Assembly: GCA_028873745.1 (NCBI GenBank)
Contig: JAPPNT010000192.1
Coordinates: 1-21,543 of the forward strand
Length of the DNA: 21,543 nt
Direction of reading: 5' to 3'
Source: Chloroflexota bacterium
Lineage (GTDB): Bacteria > Chloroflexota > Dehalococcoidia > Lucifugimonadales > UBA1127
The notes beneath the pieces are model-generated. The model did not search any database. It was not told the DNA's origin and saw nothing but the letters and a program-made list of their open reading frames with translations. Position numbers and translations under genes: made by a program. This document shows, in pieces, positions 6,769 through 14,424 of this stretch. How positions within the stretch are numbered: position 1 is the first letter of the stretch; every line of letters starts with the position of its first letter.

Positions 6769-8145
6769 ATGGTCAAAGAACTCTTGGACGCCTACGACGT
6801 TGAGGACATCAAGACCATGGCGGCGGCCCACTTCTGGCCGCACAGCCGACAGGCCGGCGATATGTCCGACGAGACCGGCATCAAGCTCGTCGTCCGCGGC
6901 GAGGGCTCCTACGTGCAGGACGCCGCCGGCAAGCAGTGGTTCGACCTCATCTCCGGCATGTGGCTGAAGAACGCCGGCCACGGCCGCCGCGAGATCGCCG
7001 ACGCCGTCTACGAGCAGATGCTCGAGATCTCCTACACTCCCGGCGGCTCCGTCTCCCCCGTCACTGCCCGCCTCGCCGCCAAGCTCGCGAGCCTGTCGCC
7101 CGACCCGGACTCCCGCGTCTACTTTTGCAGCGGCGGCGCCGAGGCCGTCGAGACGGCGCTGAAGATGTCCCGCAAGTACCACAAGAACAACGGCGAGCCG
7201 GGCCGCTTCAAGTTCATCGCCCGCCGCGGCTCCTACCACGGCGCCACCTTCATGAACATGTCCCTCGGCGGCGGCAGCGTCGCCTCCGGCTCCGACTACG
7301 GCCCTCTCATGCCCTACGCCGTCAACATCGCCCAGCCCGGCGAGTACCGCTGCCGCCTCTGTCGCGGCATGAGCGCCTGCGACCTCGAGTGCGCCCGCGA
7401 CCTCGAAATCGCCATCCAGAACGAGGGCCCCTCCACCGTCGCCGCCTTCATCGCCGAGCCCATCTCCGTCGCTTCCGGCGTCCACGTCCCGCACCCCGAG
7501 TACTGGCCCACCATCCGCGAGATCTGCGACAAGTACGGCGTCCTCCTCATCTGCGACGAGGTCATTACCGGCTTCGGCCGCACCGGCAAATGGTTCGCCA
7601 CCGAGCACTGGGGCATCAAGCCGGACATCTTCACCGTCGCCAAGGCCCTCACCAGCGGCTACCTGCCCATCGGCGCAGCCGTCGCGGGCAAGAACGTCGC
7701 CGACGCCTTCATCGGCGACCAGGCGAGCACCTTCCGCCACCTCATCACCTTCGGCGGCAACCCGCCCGCCTGCGCCGCCGGCCTCGCAAACCTCGAGATC
7801 ATGGAGCGCGAGGACCTCGTCGGCAACTCCGCCCGGCTCGGCGAGTACCTCTTTGACAGGGCCCAGTCCCTCTTCGAGCACCCCATCGTCGGCGACGTTC
7901 GCGGCGGCCTCGGCCTCCTCGTGTCGCTGGAGTTCGTCAAGGACCGCGCGACGAAGGAGAAGTTCTCCGCCGATGCCAACCTGATGCAGCTCGCCTCCGC
8001 AGAGATGAGCAAGGAGGGCCTCCTCGGCCGCGTCATGGGCGACGTCATGCACCTCGCCCCGCCCCTCAGCACCACCCGCGACGAGCTCGACGAGCTTGTT
8101 GAGAAAGTGGATCGCGTCATCGGCGCCGTGGAGGCCCAAATCTAG
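6769..8145 (+). CDS. Class III PLP-dependent aminotransferase (omega-amino acid/taurine-pyruvate type)
   Basis: The product is 458 aa, normal for the class. Landmarks are H-F-W-P-H at 21-25, the S-G-G-A-E-A-V-E phosphate-binding turn at 121-128, S-Y-H-G-A-T at 155-160, the cofactor-ring Asp in C-D-E-V-I-T-G-F-G-R at 262-271 (D263), and the Schiff-base lysine K292 in V-A-K-A-L-T-S-G-Y. Such enzymes transfer an amino group from omega-amines, beta-alanine or taurine to pyruvate or 2-oxoglutarate in the cytosol. A four-Cys cluster (C195-x2-C198-x5-C204-x3-C208) lies in an insertion and could bind metal. ATG 6769 is chosen because TGAGGAGG ends 6 nt upstream; an in-frame start at 6748 would place the Shine-Dalgarno inside the gene. 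The substrate is not determined. Confidence 0.9.
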   Translation: MVKELLDAYDVEDIKTMAAAHFWPHSRQAGDMSDETGIKLVVRGEGSYVQDAAGKQWFDLISGMWLKNAGHGRREIADAVYEQMLEISYTPGGSVSPVTARLAAKLASLSPDPDSRVYFCSGGAEAVETALKMSRKYHKNNGEPGRFKFIARRGSYHGATFMNMSLGGGSVASGSDYGPLMPYAVNIAQPGEYRCRLCRGMSACDLECARDLEIAIQNEGPSTVAAFIAEPISVASGVHVPHPEYWPTIREICDKYGVLLICDEVITGFGRTGKWFATEHWGIKPDIFTVAKALTSGYLPIGAAVAGKNVADAFIGDQASTFRHLITFGGNPPACAAGLANLEIMEREDLVGNSARLGEYLFDRAQSLFEHPIVGDVRGGLGLLVSLEFVKDRATKEKFSADANLMQLASAEMSKEGLLGRVMGDVMHLAPPLSTTRDELDELVEKVDRVIGAVEAQI

Positions 8146-8156
8146 CAGTCCAAACT

Positions 8157-8184
8157 CGTCATTCCCGCGGAGGCGGGAATCCGG
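8157..8184. repeat. Dispersed GC-hairpin repeat (GTCATTCCCGC...GCGGGAAT type)
   Basis: ATTCCCGC (8161-8168) and GCGGGAAT (8173-8180) form a perfect 8-bp stem with a GGAG loop, flanked by CGTC and CCGG. It matches the intergenic hairpin repeat found in many bacterial genomes, often mistranslated as FPRRRES. It lies 11 nt after the aminotransferase stop and may also terminate that transcript. Only one copy is in the window. Confidence 0.65.
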
Positions 8185-8226
8185 AGGGTGGGGTGGCTAT
8201 TCGTATTATTGCCGCTCCGGTGGCGA

Positions 8227-8255
8227 TAGTTGTACCATAACTAGGCACAGTGCCT
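8227..8255. promoter_or_regulatory. Two inverted repeats, candidate operator of the toxin-antitoxin pair
   Basis: TAGTT (8227-8231) and AACTA (8239-8243) form an interrupted inverted repeat. Directly adjoining is AGGCACAGTGCCT (8243-8255), a perfect 6-bp palindrome around one base. They overlap a weak promoter candidate (TTGCCG 8209-8214, 18 nt, TACCAT 8233-8238) and lie about 36 nt before the antitoxin start, where VapB-like antitoxins commonly autoregulate. Binding is inferred from position and symmetry. Confidence 0.4.
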
Positions 8256-8290
8256 TCTGCGTGCTGCATTGCCATGGGTGGAGGTTCCCT

Positions 8291-8497
8291 TTGGCGACAA
8301 GACGGGCCAAGCCACAAACGCAGACGCTGCCTGCCGATCCGGTGACCGGGAAGGTGTCCGCGGACGACGCGGAGGAGCCGATTGATCCCGAATTCCGGGA
8401 GTGGTTGGGCAGGCTGTGGCCTCCCATATCTATGGGCGAATGGCCTGAAGGATTCACGGTCGGTCGTGATCAAATTTACGACGAAGACGGGCGCTAG
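8291..8497 (+). CDS. Putative antitoxin of a PIN-toxin pair
   Basis: The product is 68 aa, with a basic N-terminus (A-T-R-R-A-K), an acidic middle (S-A-D-D-A-E-E), a Trp/Pro-containing stretch and an acidic end (Y-D-E-D-G-R). TTG 8291 is chosen because GGAGG (8280-8284) lies 6 nt upstream; the frame continues further upstream only through the FPRRRES-type hairpin repeat and the aminotransferase end, which is not coding. The stop is 5 nt before the PIN-domain gene, the usual antitoxin-then-toxin arrangement. I recognise no named DNA-binding fold, so the antitoxin role rests on size, charge and position. Confidence 0.6.
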   Translation: MATRRAKPQTQTLPADPVTGKVSADDAEEPIDPEFREWLGRLWPPISMGEWPEGFTVGRDQIYDEDGR

Positions 8498-8502
8498 CGC
8501 CT

Positions 8503-8925
8503 TTGTTCATCGACACCAACATCCTCGTTCAAGCCCGCATCCTCGAAGGACCACATCACCAGGTCGCGTTGGATGCTCTCGACCACGCTCGACGAAGCGG
8601 CGCTCCCCTCTTCATCAGCCGCCAGATCATTCGCGAATACCTCTCTGCGCTCACACGCCCGCAGTCTTGGTCCTCGCCCTTGACCATGGGAGCCGCCCTT
8701 GACGACGCGGAACAGTTGACCGCCATGTTCACCGTCCTTGAGGATGGGCCAGTGGTGATGGAGCGGTTGTTTGCCCTGTGTAGGGAAATTCCCGTTGGTG
8801 GCCGTCAGCTACACGATGCCAACATCGTTGCCACCATGTTGACCCACGACGAACGGCAGCTCCTCACCCTTAACACGGCACACTTCAGGCGGTACCGTGA
8901 CCTGATCGAGTTGGTGGCGGTGTAA
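8503..8925 (+). CDS. PIN-domain ribonuclease, VapC-like toxin
   Basis: The product is 140 aa, typical for VapC. The conserved acidic residues are D4 (F-I-D-T-N), E45 (R-E-Y-L) and D105 (H-D-A-N-I-V-A-T), with N124 in L-N-T-A-H-F at the fourth position, where Asp or Asn is usual. PIN proteins of this kind are Mg2+-dependent endoribonucleases that often cut tRNA or rRNA and are held inactive by a cognate antitoxin. The TTG start, 5 nt after the upstream stop and with no separate Shine-Dalgarno, points to coupled translation. No partner other than the 68-aa upstream protein is available. Confidence 0.85.
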   Translation: MFIDTNILVQARILEGPHHQVALDALDHARRSGAPLFISRQIIREYLSALTRPQSWSSPLTMGAALDDAEQLTAMFTVLEDGPVVMERLFALCREIPVGGRQLHDANIVATMLTHDERQLLTLNTAHFRRYRDLIELVAV

Positions 8926-9000
8926 CGCCCCCCTCTCTCCTCGTTTTCCGTTGACTAATAATTCGCCACACCGTTGCTAACCCCCACCTCTCCACCGCTA

Positions 9001-9029
9001 TTCTCAATACTCCCACTTTCGTGTAGACT
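9001..9029 (+). promoter_or_regulatory. Promoter candidate for ahcY
   Basis: TTCTCA (9001-9006, 4/6) and TAGACT (9024-9029, 4/6) are spaced by 17 nt. The start would be near 9036, giving a leader of about 29 nt. That is too short for an S-adenosylhomocysteine riboswitch. A TTGACT at 8951-8956 is an alternative -35 but lacks a good -10. Confidence 0.35.
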
Positions 9030-9064
9030 GATTCCATCCAATTTGCCCAATCAAGGGGGATCCT

Positions 9065-10576
<1,512 letters not shown>

Positions 10577-10605
10577 ACGCTGACGCGGATACCGCACGAG
10601 CAATC

Positions 10606-10640
10606 GAAGGGGCGGCCACCAGACAACGTGGCCGCCCTTC
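10606..10640 (+). terminator. Terminator hairpin after ahcY
   Basis: GGGCGGCCAC (10610-10619) pairs perfectly with GTGGCCGCCC (10628-10637) around an 8-nt loop. A flanking GAAG/CTTC extension (10606 on, with one bulged G) lengthens the stem. The tail TTCACATTCC is moderately U-rich. It starts 30 nt after the ahcY stop. Confidence 0.7.
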
Positions 10641-10959
10641 ACATTCCATCAAGGACGTGGGATTCCCCCACCCCTGCCGCTACGCCCTCGCCCTCACCCT
10701 GCCCTCCCCGCTACCCTTCTTCTATGTCCTCGACACTCCGAGCATCAACCCGCAGCGAAAGGAGCAAAGTACGCCTGAGAAACACATCCACGTATCTGGG
10801 ACACATTCGAACAAGAAAATCCGAATCGTATCTGTAGAGCCCGTTTTCGTATGAGAGCCGAGTTGAGGAAAAATCTGAAACGAATCAATCGGCCGTGCAC
10901 GCCTCAGCGTGTCGGAACCAGGCAACAGTGAGCGGGTATCCCTCGACGGCCTCAGCCGC
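10641..10959. other. Gene-free stretch with no assignable feature
   Basis: Between the ahcY terminator and the promoter of the next gene are about 320 bases with lower GC than their surroundings, especially 10790-10890. Short open frames on both strands lack ribosome-binding sites and plausible composition. The only structure I see is a 5-bp hairpin CACGC/GCGTG at 10898-10911. A small RNA or the decayed end of a gene is possible but not supported. Confidence 0.4.
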
Positions 10960-10965
10960 TACAAT
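10960..10965 (+). promoter_or_regulatory. -10 element for the duplicated-domain gene
   Basis: TACAAT matches TATAAT at 5 of 6 positions. The start would be near 10972, giving a short leader of about 23 nt that contains AGGAG (10982-10986). No good -35 box is visible 16-18 nt upstream. Confidence 0.35.
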
Positions 10966-10994
10966 GGCGCCACCCCGTGACAGGAGTGAGTCCC

Positions 10995-12017
10995 ATGCCT
11001 GAAACGCCAGACTGGTACATGGAGTTTGTCGCGGCCGTCGTCGCCCGCCTGCCCCGCGACATCGACGAGGCCGCCGCCCGCCGATGGGCCGGTTCCCCCG
11101 ATCAGTTGGAGGAGGCCCTCGCAGCCGCCCTGGTCGTCGCCCCCGTCGGCGCCATCGACTCCGCGAGCCCCTTCGAGAACGACAAGGCGGCCGAGGGCAT
11201 GGAGCTCGTCGAGGATGTCGCCGAGCCCGAGCTAATCGCCGCCGAGAACGTCGGCGAGGTCCAGATCTTCGGCGATGACGAGCCCTTCATGGTCGGTGAG
11301 GACGTCGTCGAGCGCGTCCGCTCCATGTCGCCCAAGCTCGGCCAGCGTCACGCCGAGTTCCTGCTCGCCCACCCGGACATGGTTCCGGAGGCTTACAACC
11401 GCTACACCCTCGTCTTCGCCGGCACCCTCTGGCGGGACTCGGCCGGCAACCACCTCGTTCCATGCCTGCACCGCAGCCAGGGCGAGTGGAAGATCATGTT
11501 CGGCATCCTGGAGATGGGCATGGACAACACAGACCGCATGGCCGTCCCCGTCGGCGAGGCGCCAACCGCCGCGACCGCCGTCCCCGAGGCCCCGGCCGCG
11601 CCCGTCAGCGAGGTCTACAACCCGAACGCTCCCTTCCAGAACGACAAGACCGCCGAGGGCATGGAGCTGCTCGAAGACGTGTCCGAGCCCGCGTCCTTCA
11701 CCGTTGAGAACCTCGGCGAGACCCAGGTCTTCGGCGACGACGAGCCCTTCATGGTCGGCGACGACGTCGTCGACCGTGTCCGCGCCATGTCGCCCAAGCT
11801 CGGCCAGCGCCACTGCGAGTACCTGTTTGCCCGCCCGGAGCAGATCCCGGAGGCCTACAACCGCTACACGCTGGTCTTCGCCGGCACCCTCTGGCGGGAC
11901 CCAGCGGGCAACCACCTCGTCCCCTGCCTCCAGCGCAGCCGAGGCGAGTGGAAGCTCATCTTCGGCATCCTGGAAATGGGCATGGACAACACAGACCGCA
12001 TGGCCACGCCCGTGTAG
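10995..12017 (+). CDS. Unrecognised protein made of two tandem 128-residue domains
   Basis: The product is 340 aa. ATG 10995 has AGGAG 8 nt upstream; an in-frame GTG at 10977 lies before that site and is rejected. Residues 1-58 are a mostly helical lead with no signal peptide. Residues 59-186 and 213-340 align without a gap, with 100 of 128 positions identical by hand count, joined by an Ala/Pro/Thr/Val linker of about 26 residues. Each copy has an acidic first third and a strongly conserved core with F-G-D-D-E-P-F-M-V-G, M-S-P-K-L-G-Q-R-H, P-E-A-Y-N-R-Y-T-L-V-F-A-G-T-L-W-R-D, a conserved Cys (157 and 311), and G-E-W-K followed by F-G-I-L-E-M-G-M-D-N-T-D-R-M. I recognise no family. The protein is probably cytosolic. 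The gene converges on the split nitrile hydratase cluster, with stops 52 nt apart. Confidence 0.85.
   Translation: MPETPDWYMEFVAAVVARLPRDIDEAAARRWAGSPDQLEEALAAALVVAPVGAIDSASPFENDKAAEGMELVEDVAEPELIAAENVGEVQIFGDDEPFMVGEDVVERVRSMSPKLGQRHAEFLLAHPDMVPEAYNRYTLVFAGTLWRDSAGNHLVPCLHRSQGEWKIMFGILEMGMDNTDRMAVPVGEAPTAATAVPEAPAAPVSEVYNPNAPFQNDKTAEGMELLEDVSEPASFTVENLGETQVFGDDEPFMVGDDVVDRVRAMSPKLGQRHCEYLFARPEQIPEAYNRYTLVFAGTLWRDPAGNHLVPCLQRSRGEWKLIFGILEMGMDNTDRMATPV
11169..11552 (+). repeat. Intragenic tandem duplication, copy 1
   Basis: It encodes residues 59-186 of the 340-aa protein. It aligns gaplessly to 11631-12014 (offset 462 nt), with long stretches of identical bases in the second half, so the duplication is relatively recent or kept uniform by conversion. 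Confidence 0.85.
11631..12014 (+). repeat. Intragenic tandem duplication, copy 2
   Basis: It encodes residues 213-340 of the same protein. Differences from copy 1 cluster in the acidic first third and around one mid-domain loop, while the Y-N-R-Y-T to end core is nearly unchanged. Confidence 0.85.
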
Positions 12018-12069
12018 CCGACGAGTGGGGTAGTCACACCGTTCTGATTGAGGCCGGCTTGAGACCGCG

Positions 12070-12723
12070 CTAGGCAACCGGCGCCAGCGCCACGCCGACG
12101 CCGACCATGCTGTCCCGCGTGACCAGCGCGATGAGTTCGTCCTCGCTCATGCCCTCGGTCCCCGTCGGGCGCTGCGGCAGCACCAGGTAGCGCAGGTCCG
12201 CCGTGCTGTCGACGACGCGCACCTCCACGCCGTCGCCCACGTCGAGGCCGAACTCCCGCATGACCCCGCGCGGGTCCACCACTGCCCGCGACCGGTACGC
12301 GAAGCTCTTGTACCAGTCCGGCGGCAGCCCCAGCAGCGATGTCGGGTAGCAGGAGCAGAGGGTGCAGACCACCAGGTGGTGCACCGCGTCCGTGTTCTCC
12401 AGCACGGCCAGCTTGGCCGAGCCCACCAGAGGGTATCCCAGCTCCAGCAGCGCCGCTTCCGGGTCTGCCAGCAGCCGGCGCTTGTAGTCCGGGTCCGTCC
12501 ACGCCCGCGCCACCACCCGCGCCCCGTCCACGGGCGAGCGCGCCCCCTGGAAGTCGATGAGCCGCTGCACCTCGCTCGCGCCGATGACACCCTTCTCGGC
12601 CAGCAGCTCCTCCATCGCGAGCACCCGGCGGGCGCGCTCGCTCAGTTCGACGTCCTCCAGCATCCCCTCGTGTTCGTGGCCGTCGTGGGCGTGGTCGTGT
12701 CCCTGGTGGGTGTGCGTGCTCAT
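12070..12723 (-). CDS. Cobalt-type nitrile hydratase alpha subunit / thiocyanate hydrolase gamma subunit
   Basis: The product is 217 aa. The metal-binding claw is V-C120-T-L-C123-S-C125; the Thr in C-T-L-C-S-C marks the cobalt (non-corrin Co3+) type, and C123 and C125 should be oxidised to sulfinate and sulfenate in the active enzyme. L-L-G-L-P-P-D-W-Y-K-S-F-A-Y-R-S-R-A-V follows, as in the family. The enzyme hydrates nitriles to amides, or thiocyanate to carbonyl sulfide and ammonia if it is an SCNase. The first 20 residues are His-rich (seven His), a possible metal-binding tail. ATG 12723 has GGAGG about 8 nt upstream and overlaps the stop of the preceding gene in an ATGA. No activator/metallochaperone gene is seen in the window. 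Confidence 0.92.
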   Translation of the reverse strand: MSTHTHQGHDHAHDGHEHEGMLEDVELSERARRVLAMEELLAEKGVIGASEVQRLIDFQGARSPVDGARVVARAWTDPDYKRRLLADPEAALLELGYPLVGSAKLAVLENTDAVHHLVVCTLCSCYPTSLLGLPPDWYKSFAYRSRAVVDPRGVMREFGLDVGDGVEVRVVDSTADLRYLVLPQRPTGTEGMSEDELIALVTRDSMVGVGVALAPVA

Positions 12724-13031
12724 GCTTTTCCTCCATCTGCTGACGCCTCGGCGGCCTCCAGCCACTGCTCGTAGACGTCGACGAGCAGCACGTCGCCCGC
12801 TGGCCCGTCGAACCGCTCGCCCCACAGGTCCTTCATGTCGAATGCAACCAGGTAGAGGTCCCGCTCCGGCTTGCCGTCGGCGCCGTAGGCCAGCGTCTCC
12901 GGGTTCGGCCACAGGCCGGACAGCGCGTGCACGCGCCCCACGCGGCCCTTGATGTAGCTTGGCGTGCGGTGGTGCGTGGCCATCTCGGCGGCGATGACCT
13001 TCACCCGATCGCCGGGCTGAAAGCGCGCCAT
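12720..13031 (-). CDS. C-terminal half of nitrile hydratase beta subunit as a separate protein
   Basis: The product is 103 aa. F-Q-P-G-D-R-V-K-V at 4-12, H-R-T-P-S-Y-I-K-G-R-V-G at 21-32 and L-Y-L-V-A-F at 59-64 with D-L-W-G at 68-71 match the SH3-like C-terminal domain of nitrile hydratase beta, which packs against the alpha subunit near the cobalt site. In thiocyanate hydrolase the corresponding separate chain is the alpha subunit. ATG 13031 is one nucleotide after the stop of the N-half gene, and its TGA shares the ATGA overlap with the alpha-type gene, so the three are translationally coupled. GAGAGGTGGGG upstream serves as ribosome-binding site. An upstream in-frame start at 13073 is rejected because it would overlap the N-half gene. 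Confidence 0.88.
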   Translation of the reverse strand: MARFQPGDRVKVIAAEMATHHRTPSYIKGRVGRVHALSGLWPNPETLAYGADGKPERDLYLVAFDMKDLWGERFDGPAGDVLLVDVYEQWLEAAEASADGGKA

Positions 13032-13032
13032 G

Positions 13033-13335
13033 CTAGCCCCACCTCTCCCTGAGCGCCTCCGCCCGCGCGTCAATCTCGTCCTGCGCCAGCAGCCCCTTCT
13101 CCACCAGCAGCGTCTCCAGCGACGCCGCCCATCGTTCGTAGTACGAGAGCTTCCCGTACTCCTCCGGCGCGATGGACTCGATGCCGCGCCGCAGCTCGTC
13201 CGTGGTGATGATGCGCTTCTCCCGCAGGGCCCCGACCATCGCGTGCGTGTGCCTCTCCCAGTCGGAGAACACGTGCTCGGACTGGTCGATGGGGTCGTCG
13301 TTGGGCCTGCCGCCCATGTCGTGAACGCCGCTCAT
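13033..13335 (-). CDS. N-terminal half of nitrile hydratase beta subunit as a separate protein
   Basis: The product is 100 aa. It begins with G-V-H-D-M-G-G, the hallmark start of nitrile hydratase beta and thiocyanate hydrolase beta chains. W-E-R-H at 26-29, T-D-E-L-R-R-G-I-E at 45-53 and Y-Y-E-R-W-A-A-S-L-E-T-L-L-V-E-K-G at 65-81 follow. A full beta subunit (about 220 aa) would continue into the C-terminal domain; here a true TAG stop ends the frame and the remainder is the next gene. The order N-half, C-half, alpha-type matches what I recall for scnB-scnA-scnC of thiocyanate hydrolase. ATG 13335 has GGAGGG 5 nt upstream. It is the first gene of the three. Confidence 0.88.
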   Translation of the reverse strand: MSGVHDMGGRPNDDPIDQSEHVFSDWERHTHAMVGALREKRIITTDELRRGIESIAPEEYGKLSYYERWAASLETLLVEKGLLAQDEIDARAEALRERWG

Positions 13336-13430
13336 TGCGACCCTCCGCAGAAGGCTGATGCCCGCACTCTATGGCGTCACGGCGCAGTTGTCCATGCTCG
13401 CATGAGAGGGGAATCGGTGAGGTGGGTTGG

Positions 13431-13504
13431 TGGCTGCCCGGCCTGGATTCGAACCAGGGTCAGGGGATCCAAAGTCCCCTGTGCTACCGCTGCACCACCG
13501 GGCA
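13431..13504 (-). tRNA. tRNA-Gln (anticodon TTG)
   Basis: The minus strand folds into a complete cloverleaf. A perfect 7-bp acceptor stem (TGCCCGG/CCGGGCA) is followed by a D arm with stem GTGC/GCAC, and an anticodon stem GGGGA/TCCCC with loop CTTTGGA giving anticodon TTG, which reads CAA. A 4-nt variable loop and T arm CCTGG/CCAGG with loop TTCGAAT complete the fold. G73 and an encoded CCA end it at 13431. A possible -10 (TAGACT, minus strand 13527-13522) lies 18 nt upstream. The split nitrile hydratase genes start about 95 nt downstream on the same strand. Confidence 0.95.
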
Positions 13505-13597
13505 TCGGAAGGCGTAACCTCAGTCTAGCCCGTTGCACCACGGGGGGTCTAGCGCGAGGAGAGGGGCCGGGCGCTGCGCTCAACCCCCTTGCACCGC

Positions 13598-14416
13598 CTA
13601 CCCAATCCCCAGCGACTTCGAGCAGTCGACAATGGCGCGAAGCGTCGCCTCGACTTCCGCCGTGTCCACAAGCGAGTACTCGGCCGCGGTGCCCTCGACG
13701 GGCGGTCCGACGCGGGCAGCGATCCCCGTTTCCCGAGCAACGGGGAAGGCGTCCTCGTCCGTCACGTCGTCGCCGATGTAGATGGGAAAGATCCCACCCA
13801 CGCGGTGCGGGATGGCGTCCAGCAGTTCCATGAGCCATCGCAACGCCGAGCCCTTGTGCCACTCCAGCGGAGGCAGCAGGTTCACCACTTCCTTCCCCAG
13901 CACGACGCGCACCTCGCCCGCGCTGGCCAACGGGGTGATGACGTCACGAAGCGCCCGCTGCACCGTCGTGCGCTCGTCTCCTGCCACTAGCCGGTGGTGT
14001 ACGCTCAGCGATAGCCCCTTGTGCTCGAAGATGACGCCCGGTATCTGGCCAATCGCCGCTTCCAGCGTCTCGCCGAGTCGTGCGGCCGTTTCCCGGAACG
14101 CCTCGACCTCCGGCGGCACGTGATGGAAGCCCGGCCCCGCGATTTCCAGCCCGTGCTGCCCGGCATAGGCTATGTCGTCCAGCTCCACGCGCTCCCGTAG
14201 GTCATCCAACGGACGGCCACTGATCACCGCCACGGCAAATCGAGGCCGGCTGTTCAACTCCCGCAGGACCTGCCGCCGCTCCTCCGTGAGCGTGGCGTCC
14301 TCGGGGCGCGACACGATGTCGGACAGTGTTCCATCGAAGTCCAGCGCCACGAGGATTTGCCCCTTGGTGGCGATACCCTCATAGACGACGTCCATGTGGT
14401 CGCGTAGCGGGAGCAT
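13598..14416 (-). CDS. otsB: Trehalose-6-phosphate phosphatase
   Basis: The product is 272 aa, a HAD-superfamily enzyme that removes phosphate from trehalose 6-phosphate to give trehalose. Motif I is D26-F-D28-G-T, with D26 the nucleophile; motif II is I-S66-G-R; K188 is the likely motif III lysine in W-H-K-G-S-A; motif IV is I-G-D216-D217-V-T-D-E-D-A-F. A-G-Q-H-G-L-E at 85-91 is typical of the OtsB family. The gene lies 8 nt after otsA and should be co-transcribed with it. TGAGG precedes the ATG by 6 nt; an ATG seven codons further in (14395) is an alternative. Trehalose made this way usually serves as a compatible solute or stress protectant. Confidence 0.94.
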   Translation of the reverse strand: MLPLRDHMDVVYEGIATKGQILVALDFDGTLSDIVSRPEDATLTEERRQVLRELNSRPRFAVAVISGRPLDDLRERVELDDIAYAGQHGLEIAGPGFHHVPPEVEAFRETAARLGETLEAAIGQIPGVIFEHKGLSLSVHHRLVAGDERTTVQRALRDVITPLASAGEVRVVLGKEVVNLLPPLEWHKGSALRWLMELLDAIPHRVGGIFPIYIGDDVTDEDAFPVARETGIAARVGPPVEGTAAEYSLVDTAEVEATLRAIVDCSKSLGIG

Positions 14417-14424
14417 CGGGGGCC

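Noticed and set aside
6751..8139. Long open frame (462 codons) antisense to the aminotransferase
   Set aside because: Gly/Ala/Val/Asp-rich shadow produced by high-GC codon bias; the sense protein has all class III motifs.
8096..8290. 5' extension of the antitoxin frame into the aminotransferase end
   Set aside because: It translates the hairpin repeat as FPRRRES-type sequence and overlaps the aminotransferase by 50 bases; TTG 8291 has an ideal Shine-Dalgarno.
8926..9064. S-adenosylhomocysteine riboswitch upstream of ahcY
   Set aside because: No conserved stems or pseudoknot pattern could be found, and the likely leader is only about 29 nt.
10628..10925. Small genes in the gap after ahcY (both strands)
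   Set aside because: Starts fall in the terminator hairpin or lack ribosome-binding sites, and the translations show no coherent composition.
12018..12069. Terminator between the duplicated-domain gene and the hydratase cluster
   Set aside because: No hairpin of more than about 5 bp with a U-tract could be found in the 52 bases.
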